This document shows, one piece after another, positions 43,491-51,432 of a DNA stretch of 64,000 bases (positions are counted from its first letter, which is position 1; every line of letters begins with the position of its first letter). The notes under the pieces are model-generated. The model ran no database searches, was not told the DNA's origin, and saw only the letters and a list, made by a program, of their open reading frames with translations. The DNA comes from VRUE01 sp963805475. Its GTDB lineage: Bacteria > Actinomycetota > Thermoleophilia > Solirubrobacterales > 70-9. Position numbers and translations under genes: made by a program. The DNA is taken from assembly GCA_963805475.1 (NCBI GenBank), contig CAWDUO010000002.1, forward strand, positions 62,001 through 126,000. Reading direction: 5' to 3'.

Positions 43491-44450
43491 CTACTCGGCC
43501 TCGACGCGGCCGGCGGCGACGGCGGCCTGCAGCGCCGCGTAATCGCGTTCGCTCCGGTCGGCGTAGGTCTCGGCGAAGGCCGCCATCGCCCGGTCGAAGG
43601 CCTCGCCCTTGCCGAGGTAGGCGGCGATCGCGATGCGGTCGCCGCCGCGCGCGTGGGCGTGGGCCAGGGTCATGCCGCAGATCTCCGCGTAGGCGGCGAG
43701 CGCCCGCGCGTTCATCTCCTCGACCTTCGCCGAGGTCTTCCAGTCCCAGAGCTGGCGCACGTAGAAGTCGCGCTCGGACCCGTCGGGGGCGTCGACCCGC
43801 ACCCAGCCGAGCATGATGTCGCTGGTCGCCTGCATCAGCCGCTGCCCGTGGACGACCCGCCTGCCCTGCAGGTCGAAGCGGCTCGGCGACACGTAGGGCT
43901 CGAGCACCGAGCGCTGCGCCTCCTTGATCTGGAGGAAGAGCGGGTCGGCCTCGTCGCGGCCCAGCATCAGCGCGATCCAGGCGCGCTCGCCGTCTCCGCA
44001 GCCACGCTCGCGGGCGGCGAGCGAGAAGCTGGCGACGAGCCGCTTGACGTCCCACTCCCACGGCCCCGGCAGCGTCTCGTCGAAGTCGTTGAGGTCGAAG
44101 ACCAGGCGCCGCTCCGGGGAGGCGAAGCCGCCGAAGTTCGAGAGGTGGGCGTCGCCGCAGAGCTGCGTCTCGAAGCCCGAAGCGGGCGTGCCGGCGAGGT
44201 CGGCGGCCATCACCGCCGCGGCGCCGCGGTAGAAGGCGAAGGGCGAGGCGAGCATGCGGCCGTAGCGCAGCGGCACGAGGCGGCCGACGCGGGATGCGGC
44301 CTGACGCTCGAGCAGGTCGACGGGGTCGGGACGGTCGGCGGCGGGCCCCCACGCGCCGTGGGCGGAGCGCGGGGCGCGCTTGCGCGCGGCCTTGCCGGCG
44401 GCGGCGCGCCCGGCGGGCGGGCCGGGGTGCCGCTGGACCGAGGCCCTCAT
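43491..44450 (-). CDS. DUF2252 family protein, short form
   Basis: A 319-residue member of the kinase-fold-like DUF2252 family: FETQLCGDAHLSNFGGF, LVFDLNDFDETLPGPW, then YVRQLWDWKTSAKVEEM. DUF2252 proteins are usually 400-470 residues. Here the middle (around ERAWIALMLGRDEADPLF) appears shortened by roughly 100 residues while both ends are conserved. Function in the family is unknown. It starts right at the end of the MFS gene, so they share an mRNA. Confidence 0.8.
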   Translation of the reverse strand: MRASVQRHPGPPAGRAAAGKAARKRAPRSAHGAWGPAADRPDPVDLLERQAASRVGRLVPLRYGRMLASPFAFYRGAAAVMAADLAGTPASGFETQLCGDAHLSNFGGFASPERRLVFDLNDFDETLPGPWEWDVKRLVASFSLAARERGCGDGERAWIALMLGRDEADPLFLQIKEAQRSVLEPYVSPSRFDLQGRRVVHGQRLMQATSDIMLGWVRVDAPDGSERDFYVRQLWDWKTSAKVEEMNARALAAYAEICGMTLAHAHARGGDRIAIAAYLGKGEAFDRAMAAFAETYADRSERDYAALQAAVAAGRVEAE

Positions 44451-46073
44451 TCAGGCGGGGACCGGCTCGGCGGCCGGCGGGTCGGGGTCGGACTGGAGCT
44501 CATCGAAGCGCCGTGTCGGCAGCCTCCGCGTCATCCAGAACGAGGCGACGGTGAGGAAGCCGGCGAAGAGGAAGGCGAGCTTCAGCGCGTTCAGCTGCGC
44601 GTCTTCGTAGTGCCCGACCAGCGAGTCGACGGTCGCCTGGTCGAGCCCGGCCGCCTCGGCGCCGGCCCGCACCTCGGCGGCGGGGACGAAGCTGCCGCCG
44701 GCGCTGAGCCGCGTCTCGAGCTGGGTGGAGACGTCCTGGGAGATGCTCGGGTCGGCGGCGACGTTTGCGGTGAAGGCGGCGATCAGGCCGCTGATCACGA
44801 TCGCGCCGAGCAGCGCCGTGCCGAGCGAGGAGCCGAGCTGCATCGCGGTGTTCTGGAGGCCGCCGGCCTCGCTGCGGTCGGCGTCGCCGACCGATGACTG
44901 GACGACGTTGCCGAGCTGGGAGACGACCAGGCCCATGCCGATCCCGAGCACGCCCATCGCCGCGAGGAAGGAGCCGTTGTCGAGCTGGGGCTCGATCGTC
45001 GAGAGCAGCATCACGATCGCCGCCAGGATGACGAGCAGCCCGACCCGCACCAGCGGCTTCGGCGCGAAGCGCTTGGCCAGCGCCGAACCGGCGATCGCGG
45101 CTCCGAAGAGCCCCACCGAGGCGGGCAGCATCCGCACGCCGGTTTCGAGCGCGTCGAGCCCCTGAACGATCTGGAGGAAGAGCGGGATCGTGAAGAAGAT
45201 CCCCATCAGGATCAGGTTCTGGGCGAGCAGCATCGAGACGCCGCCTCGCAGCGCCCGGATGCGCAGCAACGGCAGGTGGACGAGCGGGTCGAGGCCGCGC
45301 TCTTCGCGGCGCCGCTCCCAGGCGACGAAGCCGGCGAGGACGATCGCCCCGGCGCCGATCACGAACGGCGTCAGCGAAAAGCCGAAGGGCTCGATCGGCG
45401 AGGCGCGAGGCGCCAGCCATCCCCAGTTGCTCGCCTGGAGGACGCCGAAGACGACGAGCGCCAGGCCGGAGGCCGAGAGCACGCTGCCGACCCAGTCGAG
45501 GCTCGAGGTCCCACCCTCGCGCTCGGGCTCGCGGATCATCCGCGTGCCGGCGAGGATGGCGAGCGCGACGACGACCTCGCCGACGAAGACGTAGCGCCAG
45601 CTGAAGTCGGTCGTCATCCAGCCGCCGAGAATCGGGCCGACGGCGATCCCGGCGCCGGCGACGCCGCCGAGCACACCGTAGGCGAGCGCCCGCTCACCGC
45701 CCTTGTAGCTGGAGGCGACGAGGGCGACGAGGGCCGGCAGGACGAGCGCCGCGCCGATCCCCTCGAGAATCGACCAGCCGAGCATCAGGCTGGGCACGCT
45801 CCAAGAGGCCGCGGTGAGGGCCGAGCCGCTGCCGTAGATCACGAGGCCGATCGCGAAGGCGCGGCGCCGCCCCAAGAGGTCGCCGAGCTTGCCGCCGGTC
45901 AGCATCAGGCCGGCCATGACCAGCGCGTAGAGCGCGATCACCGTCTGGATCGTCGTCACCGTGGTGTCGAAGTCTTCGACCAGCTGCGAGATCGCGACGT
46001 TCATCACCGCCTGGTCGAGGACCATCAGGAACTGAGCGGCGCCGAGAACCCCGAGCACACCCCACTTGACCAT
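44451..46073 (-). CDS. MFS exporter of the DHA2 (EmrB/QacA) type
   Basis: A 540-residue transporter with about 14 membrane helices. Typical motifs are FLMVLDQAVMNVAISQL (helix 1), LTGGKLGDLLGRRRAF (motif A) and GGVAGAGIAVGPILGGW (motif C of drug:H+ antiporters). It probably expels drugs or toxic amphiphiles using the proton gradient. The gene is the first of a two-gene unit with DUF2252. The ~176 bp upstream (46074-46249) holds no gene. Confidence 0.94.
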   Translation of the reverse strand: MVKWGVLGVLGAAQFLMVLDQAVMNVAISQLVEDFDTTVTTIQTVIALYALVMAGLMLTGGKLGDLLGRRRAFAIGLVIYGSGSALTAASWSVPSLMLGWSILEGIGAALVLPALVALVASSYKGGERALAYGVLGGVAGAGIAVGPILGGWMTTDFSWRYVFVGEVVVALAILAGTRMIREPEREGGTSSLDWVGSVLSASGLALVVFGVLQASNWGWLAPRASPIEPFGFSLTPFVIGAGAIVLAGFVAWERRREERGLDPLVHLPLLRIRALRGGVSMLLAQNLILMGIFFTIPLFLQIVQGLDALETGVRMLPASVGLFGAAIAGSALAKRFAPKPLVRVGLLVILAAIVMLLSTIEPQLDNGSFLAAMGVLGIGMGLVVSQLGNVVQSSVGDADRSEAGGLQNTAMQLGSSLGTALLGAIVISGLIAAFTANVAADPSISQDVSTQLETRLSAGGSFVPAAEVRAGAEAAGLDQATVDSLVGHYEDAQLNALKLAFLFAGFLTVASFWMTRRLPTRRFDELQSDPDPPAAEPVPA

Positions 46074-46249
46074 CTCCGCTCTCCTGTCCGGTCGATTTTT
46101 GCCTGCGCTGGGCGGAACCTAATCTCGTTCGGGGGCGTCTACAACCGTGGAAACCCCCTCAACCGTCGTCGTGACGGTGGCGGATCGCCCAATCACGACC
46201 GGCTGACTTCGCCAAAGCTTTGCCCTGGCATGGGCTGAGCCTAGATGGC

Positions 46250-46597
46250 CTAGTCGTCGGCGCCGTGGCCGTTGGAGTCGCTGCCGCCGCCGTGCGAGTC
46301 GTCGCCTTCCGGGGGCGGCTGCGCTTCGGCCGGCGGGGTCGTCGGTTCCGGTCTCGATTCCGGGGTCGCCGTCGGTTCGGGCGCGGACTTTTCGGGCTGC
46401 GGCTTGGGCTTTGGCTCGATCTTGGGCTTCGCCTTGGGCGCGCCGCGGGGCGCCAGGGCGTCACCGGCGGAGATCGGTTCGGAGGAGAGGCCGATCTGCT
46501 GGCTGGCGAGGTTGCTGGCGGCGATCGCGACCGCGGCCGCTACGGCGATGCCGAGCAGCGCCAGGCCGATCCATTTGAGCGTCGCGGCGGAGGTCAT
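46250..46597 (-). CDS. membrane-anchored Pro/Lys/Glu-rich protein with His/Gly/Asp tail
   Basis: A 115-residue protein with one N-terminal helix (WIGLALLGIAVAAAVAIAA), a Pro/Lys/Glu-rich middle and a C-terminus of SHGGGSDSNGHGADD. ATG 46597 overlaps the stop of the histidine-kinase gene, so it belongs to the same operon. The His-rich acidic tail recalls the His-rich repeats of the divergent operon's first product and may bind metal ions outside the cell. I do not recognise a family. Confidence 0.7.
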   Translation of the reverse strand: MTSAATLKWIGLALLGIAVAAAVAIAASNLASQQIGLSSEPISAGDALAPRGAPKAKPKIEPKPKPQPEKSAPEPTATPESRPEPTTPPAEAQPPPEGDDSHGGGSDSNGHGADD

Positions 46598-47961
46598 CGT
46601 TCCGGCACCTCTATGACAGCGCGCAGACCGCCCCGGCCGCGGTTCTCGAGCATCACTTCGCCGCCCCACTGGCGGGTCAGCTCGCGGGCGATCGGCAGGC
46701 CGAGGCCGGTGCCGCGCACTCCGCGCCGGCCGGCGCTGCCGCGGCTGAAGCGCTCGAAGACCGCGTCCTCCTCGCCTGGCTCGAGCCCCGGTCCCTCGTC
46801 GAGCACCTCGATCCGCCCAGGCCCGGCGGCGATCGTCACGGTCGTCTCCGCGGGCGAGTAGCGCAGCGCGTTCTCGACCAGGGCGTCGATCGAACGGTCG
46901 AGGTCGGGCCGCGCGCACCATGCGCTCGCCGCGCCGTCGCTCTGCACGTCGAGCTCGATCCGTCGCTCTTCGGCGCTGCGGCGCCAGCGCTCTCCGGCCC
47001 GCTCGGCCGCCTCGCCGAGGTCGACCAGCTCCCCCGGCAGCTCGTGCTCGCCCGCCCGGCTGAGGACCAGCAGCTCGTCGACGATCTGCGAGAGCCGGTC
47101 GATCTCCCGCATCGAGGCCTCGAGCTCCGCGCTCGTCGCCTCGTCGCCGGCCAGCCGCTGGGCCAGGTTCTCCAGCCGCAGGCGCAGGCCGGTGAGCGGC
47201 GTGCGCAGCTGGTGGGAGGCGTCGGCGACGAAGTCCTGCTGCACGCGCAGCAGCCGCCTGATCCGCTGCGTCATCTCGTTGAAGGCGCGGCCGAGCGAGC
47301 GCTGCTCGGAGCTGCCCTCGATCGCCACCGAGGTATCGAGCTCGCCCTCGGCGACCTGGAGGGCGGCGCGGTCGAGGCGGCGGATCGGCTTGGCGATCTG
47401 GCGGGCGATCAGGGCGCCGGCGGCGAGCCCGAGCAGCAGCACGACGCCGGCGAGCGCCGCGAGGTCGAGCAGCGAGGTGCGCACCGCGCGGTTCACGGCG
47501 GAGACGCTCTGGGTGATCCGCACCGCGCCGGCGGGGCGGCCGTGCTCCAGCACCGGCACCGCCGTCGCCAGGATCTCCGTGCCCAGCGTTTCGCTGTTGC
47601 GGCTGATCTGCTCGCTGTTGCCGCGCAGCGCCGAGCGGACCTCGGGCCGGCTGGCATAGCTGCGTCCCAGCCGGGTCCCGGCCGAGTCGGCGAGCAGGCG
47701 GCCATGGCGGTCGACGACGATCACCCGTCCGCGCACGCTGTCGGCGGAGATTCCCGCCAGGCGTCCCAGCCCGGCCTTCTGCGGCGGGTCGATCAGCTCC
47801 GAAGCGGTCGCCGCGACGACGTCGGCCTGACTGCGCGCCTGTCCCTTGACCTCGGAGTCGACCCGGTCGCGCAGGCTGACCGCCAGCGGAACGCCGAGCG
47901 CGATCAGCGCCAGCAGCAGCACGTAGGCGAGCGCCAGCAGCAGCGTCGCGCGCAGGCTCAT
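46594..47961 (-). CDS. sensor histidine kinase
   Basis: A 455-residue kinase. Helix 1 (LLLALAYVLLLALIALGVPLA), an outer sensor domain (~30-165), helix 2 (LAALAGVVLLLGLAAGALIA), HAMP (~190-240), HisKA with the phosphorylated His in FVADASHQLRTPLTGL, and HATPase (DRSIDALVENALRYS, DEGPGLEPGEE, GTGLGLPIAREL). It follows its response regulator by 6 bp. The sensed signal is unknown; the sensor domain resembles stress-type double-PAS/Cache-like folds only loosely. Confidence 0.93.
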   Translation of the reverse strand: MSLRATLLLALAYVLLLALIALGVPLAVSLRDRVDSEVKGQARSQADVVAATASELIDPPQKAGLGRLAGISADSVRGRVIVVDRHGRLLADSAGTRLGRSYASRPEVRSALRGNSEQISRNSETLGTEILATAVPVLEHGRPAGAVRITQSVSAVNRAVRTSLLDLAALAGVVLLLGLAAGALIARQIAKPIRRLDRAALQVAEGELDTSVAIEGSSEQRSLGRAFNEMTQRIRRLLRVQQDFVADASHQLRTPLTGLRLRLENLAQRLAGDEATSAELEASMREIDRLSQIVDELLVLSRAGEHELPGELVDLGEAAERAGERWRRSAEERRIELDVQSDGAASAWCARPDLDRSIDALVENALRYSPAETTVTIAAGPGRIEVLDEGPGLEPGEEDAVFERFSRGSAGRRGVRGTGLGLPIARELTRQWGGEVMLENRGRGGLRAVIEVPER

Positions 47962-47967
47962 CCGAGA

Positions 47968-48675
47968 TCAGCCCTCCGGCGCGGCGAAGCGGAAGCCGAC
48001 CCCGCGCACGGTCTCGATGAAGGCGGGGCGGGCGGGGTCGTCGCCGAGCTTGCGCCGCAGCCAGCCGACGTGGACGTCGAGCGTCTTGGTCGAGCCGAAC
48101 CAGTTGACGTCCCAGACCCGCGACATCAGGTCCTCGCGCTTGACCACGTGGCCGGCGTGTCGCATCAGCTCGGCCAGCAGGTCGAACTCCTTGCGCGAGA
48201 GGTCGAGCTCCTCCCCGCGCAGGCGGGCGATTCGCGCCGCCGGGTCGAGCTCCAGATCGTCGATTCGGATCGGCGCCGTGCCGGCCTCGCCGTCGCGGTC
48301 GCCGCTGCGGCGCAGCACGGCGCGGATCCGCGAGATCACCTCGGCGGCGCTGAACGGCTTGACCACGTAGTCGTCGGCGCCCAGCTCGAGGCCGACGATC
48401 TTGTCCATCTCGGTGCCGCGCGCGGTCAGCATCACGATCGGCACGTCGGAGCGGCGGCGCAGCTCGCGGCAGACGTCGCGCCCGTCGCCGTCGGGCAGCG
48501 CCAGGTCGAGCATCACCAGGTCGGGCTCGGCCTCTTCGGCGAGCTCCAGGGCGCCCGCGGCGGTGCCGGTGACGAGCGCCTCGAAGCCGGCCCGGCGCAG
48601 CGCCTCGGCGAACGGGCCGGAGATCGACCGCTCGTCCTCGACAACCAGTATCCGGCCGCTCGCCGCCTGTGCCAT
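47968..48675 (-). CDS. OmpR-family response regulator
   Basis: A 235-residue regulator. The receiver domain shows VVEDERSISG, the phosphorylated Asp in LVMLDLALPDGDG, Thr in IVMLTARG and Lys in YVVKPFS. The winged helix (~140-230) has EFDLLAELMRHAGHVVKRED and TLDVHVGWLRRKL. It is first in the operon with its kinase and a small His-tailed protein, and is divergent from the redox operon at 48.8 kb. Direct repeats in the shared intergenic region are its likely target. Confidence 0.94.
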   Translation of the reverse strand: MAQAASGRILVVEDERSISGPFAEALRRAGFEALVTGTAAGALELAEEAEPDLVMLDLALPDGDGRDVCRELRRRSDVPIVMLTARGTEMDKIVGLELGADDYVVKPFSAAEVISRIRAVLRRSGDRDGEAGTAPIRIDDLELDPAARIARLRGEELDLSRKEFDLLAELMRHAGHVVKREDLMSRVWDVNWFGSTKTLDVHVGWLRRKLGDDPARPAFIETVRGVGFRFAAPEG

Positions 48676-48738
48676 GAGGCCACTGTAGCGGCGAAAATGC
48701 CCTGCTCGTGTGGGTTATCCGCAGGTTTTGCCAAGCCT

Positions 48739-48766
48739 TTACCCGACCCTCAACCGCGCTTCAACC
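48739..48766. promoter_or_regulatory. direct repeats TCAACC spaced 11 bp in divergent promoter
   Basis: TCAACC occurs at 48750-48755 and 48761-48766, an 11-bp start-to-start distance, with a weaker copy (TTACCC) 11 bp further upstream. One-turn-spaced direct repeats are the normal binding mode of OmpR/PhoB-type regulators, and such a regulator is encoded by the adjacent divergent gene. Confidence 0.5.
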
Positions 48767-48814
48767 GACGCCCGCCACACTGCCCCGGCAAGCTCAGTAG
48801 AGGGGGGTTTCGAA

Positions 48815-49516
48815 GTGACGAAGACGAAGGCGAGAATTACGACGGCAGCGACCGTGATCGGCCTGGCGGGACTCGGCGGGCTGGCGTTCAGCTCGAACCG
48901 CAGCCCGGAAGCGGTGACCGTGGCCGAGAAGCCGCTGGTCCGCACCAAGGTCATCCGGCGCACGATCCACGTCACGAAGCACGCCAAGCCGAAACACCCG
49001 ATGGCGGGCGCCGGCGGCTGGACGGCGAGCGGCTACAGCGGCTCGGGCGCGAGCGGGGGTGGGGCCGGCAGCGCCACGACCGGCGCCTCCTCCACCGGCT
49101 CGGCATCCGCGCCTTCCTCCTCGTCCTCCTATTCCTCGCCGGTCACCAGCGCGGCCAGCGGCGCCTCTTCGGCGCCCTCGACCTCGTCGGGCTCGGGCAG
49201 CTCGACGCCGGTGGTCACCCATGCCAGCGGCTCCCACGGCGGCCACCGCTCCCACGGCGGGCGGCATCGCAGCCCTGTCACGACCCACACCAGCGGCTCC
49301 CACTCGACTTCGCACGGCGGGCGCCGGCACAGCCCCGTCACCACTCACACCAGCGGCTCCCACAGCACCGGCGGCTCCCACACGACGCCCGTCGTCACCC
49401 ACACCAGCGGCAGCGCCGGCTCGGGCGGGGGCAGCGCCCCCGTGACCACGGCGACCAGCGGCGGTGGCGGCGGCGGCGAGCACGAGGGCGGCGATGGAGG
49501 CGGCGGCGATGACTAG
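48815..49516 (+). CDS. membrane-anchored Ser/Thr/Gly/His-rich repeat protein
   Basis: A 233-residue protein from GTG 48815, preceded by an AGGGGGG ribosome site. A short N-terminal helix (ITTAATVIGLAGLGGLAF) and a basic stretch (RTKVIRRTIHVTKHAKPK) lead to a low-complexity outer part. That part has at least five repeats of the type PV(T/V)THTSGSH, with GGHRSHGGRH between, and ends in Gly/Glu/Asp. His-rich repeats suggest metal binding. It starts an operon with ApbE, a ferric-reductase-like protein, a ferredoxin reductase and a ferredoxin. I know no named family. Confidence 0.7.
   Translation: MTKTKARITTAATVIGLAGLGGLAFSSNRSPEAVTVAEKPLVRTKVIRRTIHVTKHAKPKHPMAGAGGWTASGYSGSGASGGGAGSATTGASSTGSASAPSSSSSYSSPVTSAASGASSAPSTSSGSGSSTPVVTHASGSHGGHRSHGGRHRSPVTTHTSGSHSTSHGGRRHSPVTTHTSGSHSTGGSHTTPVVTHTSGSAGSGGGSAPVTTATSGGGGGGEHEGGDGGGGDD
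49204..49470 (+). repeat. imperfect tandem repeats encoding PVTTHTSGSH units
   Basis: The unit CACACCAGCGGCTCCCAC recurs with small changes near 49220, 49287, 49347 and 49403, spaced roughly 55-65 bp. It encodes the His/Ser/Gly repeats of the protein above. Repeat number may vary between strains through slippage. Confidence 0.7.
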
Positions 49517-49820
49517 GAGCCCGTCTCCCGAGACGAGCTCCCAGGCGAAAGCCGAGACGCGCCGTCCTCGCCGCCCCGGCCCGGCCGCGGTGATCTGGGG
49601 CTCGGTCGCCCTCTTCGCGATGCTCTTCGCCCTCTTCACCTACCAGCTCAGCGCGCCAAGCGAACCGGCCCAGCAGGTCCTCGTGCGCAAGCTGGTCAAG
49701 CGGCGTATCGTCACCACTGTCGTGCCGACTCCCGGCGCCTCCACCGTGACCTCCGGACCGGCGGTCAGCTCGACCCAGTCCACCACCGGGGCGGCCCCAC
49801 TCACCACGGGCGCGTCATGA
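49509..49820 (+). CDS. small single-helix membrane protein with Ser/Thr-rich tail
   Basis: A 103-residue protein: basic Pro-rich cytoplasmic start, one helix (AVIWGSVALFAMLFALFTY), LVRKLVKRRIVTTVVPT and a Ser/Thr-rich end (STTGAAPLTTGAS). ATG 49509 overlaps the previous gene's stop, and its own TGA overlaps apbE. The TTGAS ending loosely recalls the (S/T)GA(S/T) part of ApbE flavinylation sites but lacks the preceding Asp. Function unknown. Confidence 0.65.
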   Translation: MTRSPSPETSSQAKAETRRPRRPGPAAVIWGSVALFAMLFALFTYQLSAPSEPAQQVLVRKLVKRRIVTTVVPTPGASTVTSGPAVSSTQSTTGAAPLTTGAS

Positions 49821-50803
49821 GTGAGCACGACGTCGTCTTCGACGCGATGGGCAGCCATGTCCGCTTCCTCATCGGCGAGCCGGGCGAGGGAATGCCTCCA
49901 GCGCCCGCGGCGGCCGAGGCGGCGCGCAAGTTCATCGTCGAGTTCGACCGCACGCTCTCGCGCTTCAAAGCCGACAGCGAGCTGACCGCGCTCAACGCCG
50001 ACCCGCGCGAGCGCGTCCCGGCCTCGGAGCTGCTGCGCAAGGCGGTCCAGGCCGGCGTCGCCGCGGCCGAGCGCAGCGGCGGCCTGGTCGACCCGACCCT
50101 GGTGCGGGAGATCGAGGCGACCGGCTACGCGGATTCGCGCGCCGGCATGCCCGGCGCGCCGCTCGGCGCCGCGCTGGAAGAGGCGCCGCCGCGACGGCCC
50201 GCCGCCGCCAACCCCGAGGCGCGCTGGCGCGGCTTCTCCGTCGACGAGGCGCGCGGCGAGATCGTCCGCCCGCCCGGCGTCCTCTTCGACACGGGCGGCG
50301 CCGGCAAGGGCCTGGCGGCCGACCTGATCGCCGAGCGCCTGCGCGGCTACTCGCGCTTCGTCGTCGACTGCGGCGGCGACATCCGGATCGGCGGCAGCGA
50401 CGCCCTGGTCAATCCCTACGAGGTCCACGTCGAGCACCCGATGACGGGGGAGCGCGGCTTCGTCCTGCGGATCGGCCGCGGCGGCGTCGCCACCTCCGGC
50501 CTCAACGTGCGCATCTGGCGCGGCGAGGACGGGCGCTACGCGCACCACCTGCTCGACCCGGCGACGGGCGGGCCCGCCTGGACCGGGCTGATCGGCGCGA
50601 CCGCGCTCGGCGAGACGGCGGTCGAGGCGGAGACGCTCTCGAAGGCCGCGCTGCTCTCCGGGCCGGAGGGCGCGCGTGAGGTGCTCGCCGAGCAGGGCGG
50701 GCTGATCGTCCACGACAGCGGCCGGGTCGAGTCGATCGGCCCGCTCGCGGCGCCCCCCCGGATCCGCCTGCCCAAGCTCGAAGCGAACGGAGCGAAGGCA
50801 TGA
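49817..50803 (+). CDS. apbE: FAD:protein FMN transferase (ApbE)
   Basis: A 328-residue ApbE-type enzyme. Visible are FIVEFDRTLSRFKADSEL, LFDTGGAGKGLAADLIAERL (FAD/metal region) and FVVDCGGDIRIGG, plus a late ATALGETAVEAETLSKAALL. ApbE attaches FMN to Ser/Thr of target proteins outside the membrane. There is no obvious signal peptide here. No FMN-binding-domain protein is encoded next to it, so its target is not evident. It overlaps both neighbours by four bases. Confidence 0.93.
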   Translation: MSEHDVVFDAMGSHVRFLIGEPGEGMPPAPAAAEAARKFIVEFDRTLSRFKADSELTALNADPRERVPASELLRKAVQAGVAAAERSGGLVDPTLVREIEATGYADSRAGMPGAPLGAALEEAPPRRPAAANPEARWRGFSVDEARGEIVRPPGVLFDTGGAGKGLAADLIAERLRGYSRFVVDCGGDIRIGGSDALVNPYEVHVEHPMTGERGFVLRIGRGGVATSGLNVRIWRGEDGRYAHHLLDPATGGPAWTGLIGATALGETAVEAETLSKAALLSGPEGAREVLAEQGGLIVHDSGRVESIGPLAAPPRIRLPKLEANGAKA

Positions 50804-51432
50804 CCGCCGAAACCTCGACGACGCTGGCGACGCACGGCTGGTGGATGGCCAGCCGTGCCTCCGGCCTGGTCGCGATGGTCCTGATCACGGTCTCGGTCGG
50901 GCTGGGACTGGCGATGGCCGGCAAGGTGATGCGCCGCCCGGGCCTCTCGAAGAAGCTGATGGCGATCCACGAGCACACCGCCGTCGCCGGCATCGTCGCG
51001 ATCGCCGTGCACGGCATCACCCTGCTCGGCGACCCGTGGCTGAACCCCGGCGTGGCCGGGATCGCGGTGCCCTTCACGATGGGCTTCAAGCCTCTGTTCA
51101 CCGGCCTCGGCATCGTCGGCGGCTACCTCGCGGCGCTGCTCGGGCTCAGCTTCTACTTCCGCAAGCGGATCGGGGCGAAGCTCTGGCGCAAGGCGCACCG
51201 GGCGACCGTGCTCGTCTACCTGCTCGGCCTGGTCCACGCCTTCGGCAGCGGCACCGACGCCTCGGCGGTCTGGTTCCGCGGCTGGGTGCTGCTGACCGCG
51301 CCGCTCATAGGTGGCCTGTTCGTCTACAGGGTCCTCTCCGGCCGCGCCAAGCGGAACAGGGCCAAGGAGCCCCGGCCGAGGCAGGCTCGTCCGGCCAGGC
51401 CGCAATCGATTCCAATTCTCGAGGAGGCATAG
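50800..51432 (+). CDS. ferric-reductase-like transmembrane protein (MsrQ/FRD-like)
   Basis: A 210-residue membrane protein with five to six helices. His residues within helices (IHEHTAVAGIVAIAVHGITLL, KAHRATVLVYLLGLVHAFGSG) are placed as in heme b ligands of the ferric-reductase/MsrQ family. It could carry electrons across the membrane from the flavin/ferredoxin proteins encoded downstream to an outer acceptor. A basic C-terminal tail follows. Its stop directly abuts the next ATG. Confidence 0.85.
   Translation: MTAETSTTLATHGWWMASRASGLVAMVLITVSVGLGLAMAGKVMRRPGLSKKLMAIHEHTAVAGIVAIAVHGITLLGDPWLNPGVAGIAVPFTMGFKPLFTGLGIVGGYLAALLGLSFYFRKRIGAKLWRKAHRATVLVYLLGLVHAFGSGTDASAVWFRGWVLLTAPLIGGLFVYRVLSGRAKRNRAKEPRPRQARPARPQSIPILEEA

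Noticed and set aside
49204..49470. Short regularly spaced repeats, considered as a CRISPR array
   Set aside because: The repeats are imperfect, in frame, and encode a regular His/Ser/Gly peptide. Spacers are not unique and there are no cas genes. No CRISPR array was seen anywhere in the window.
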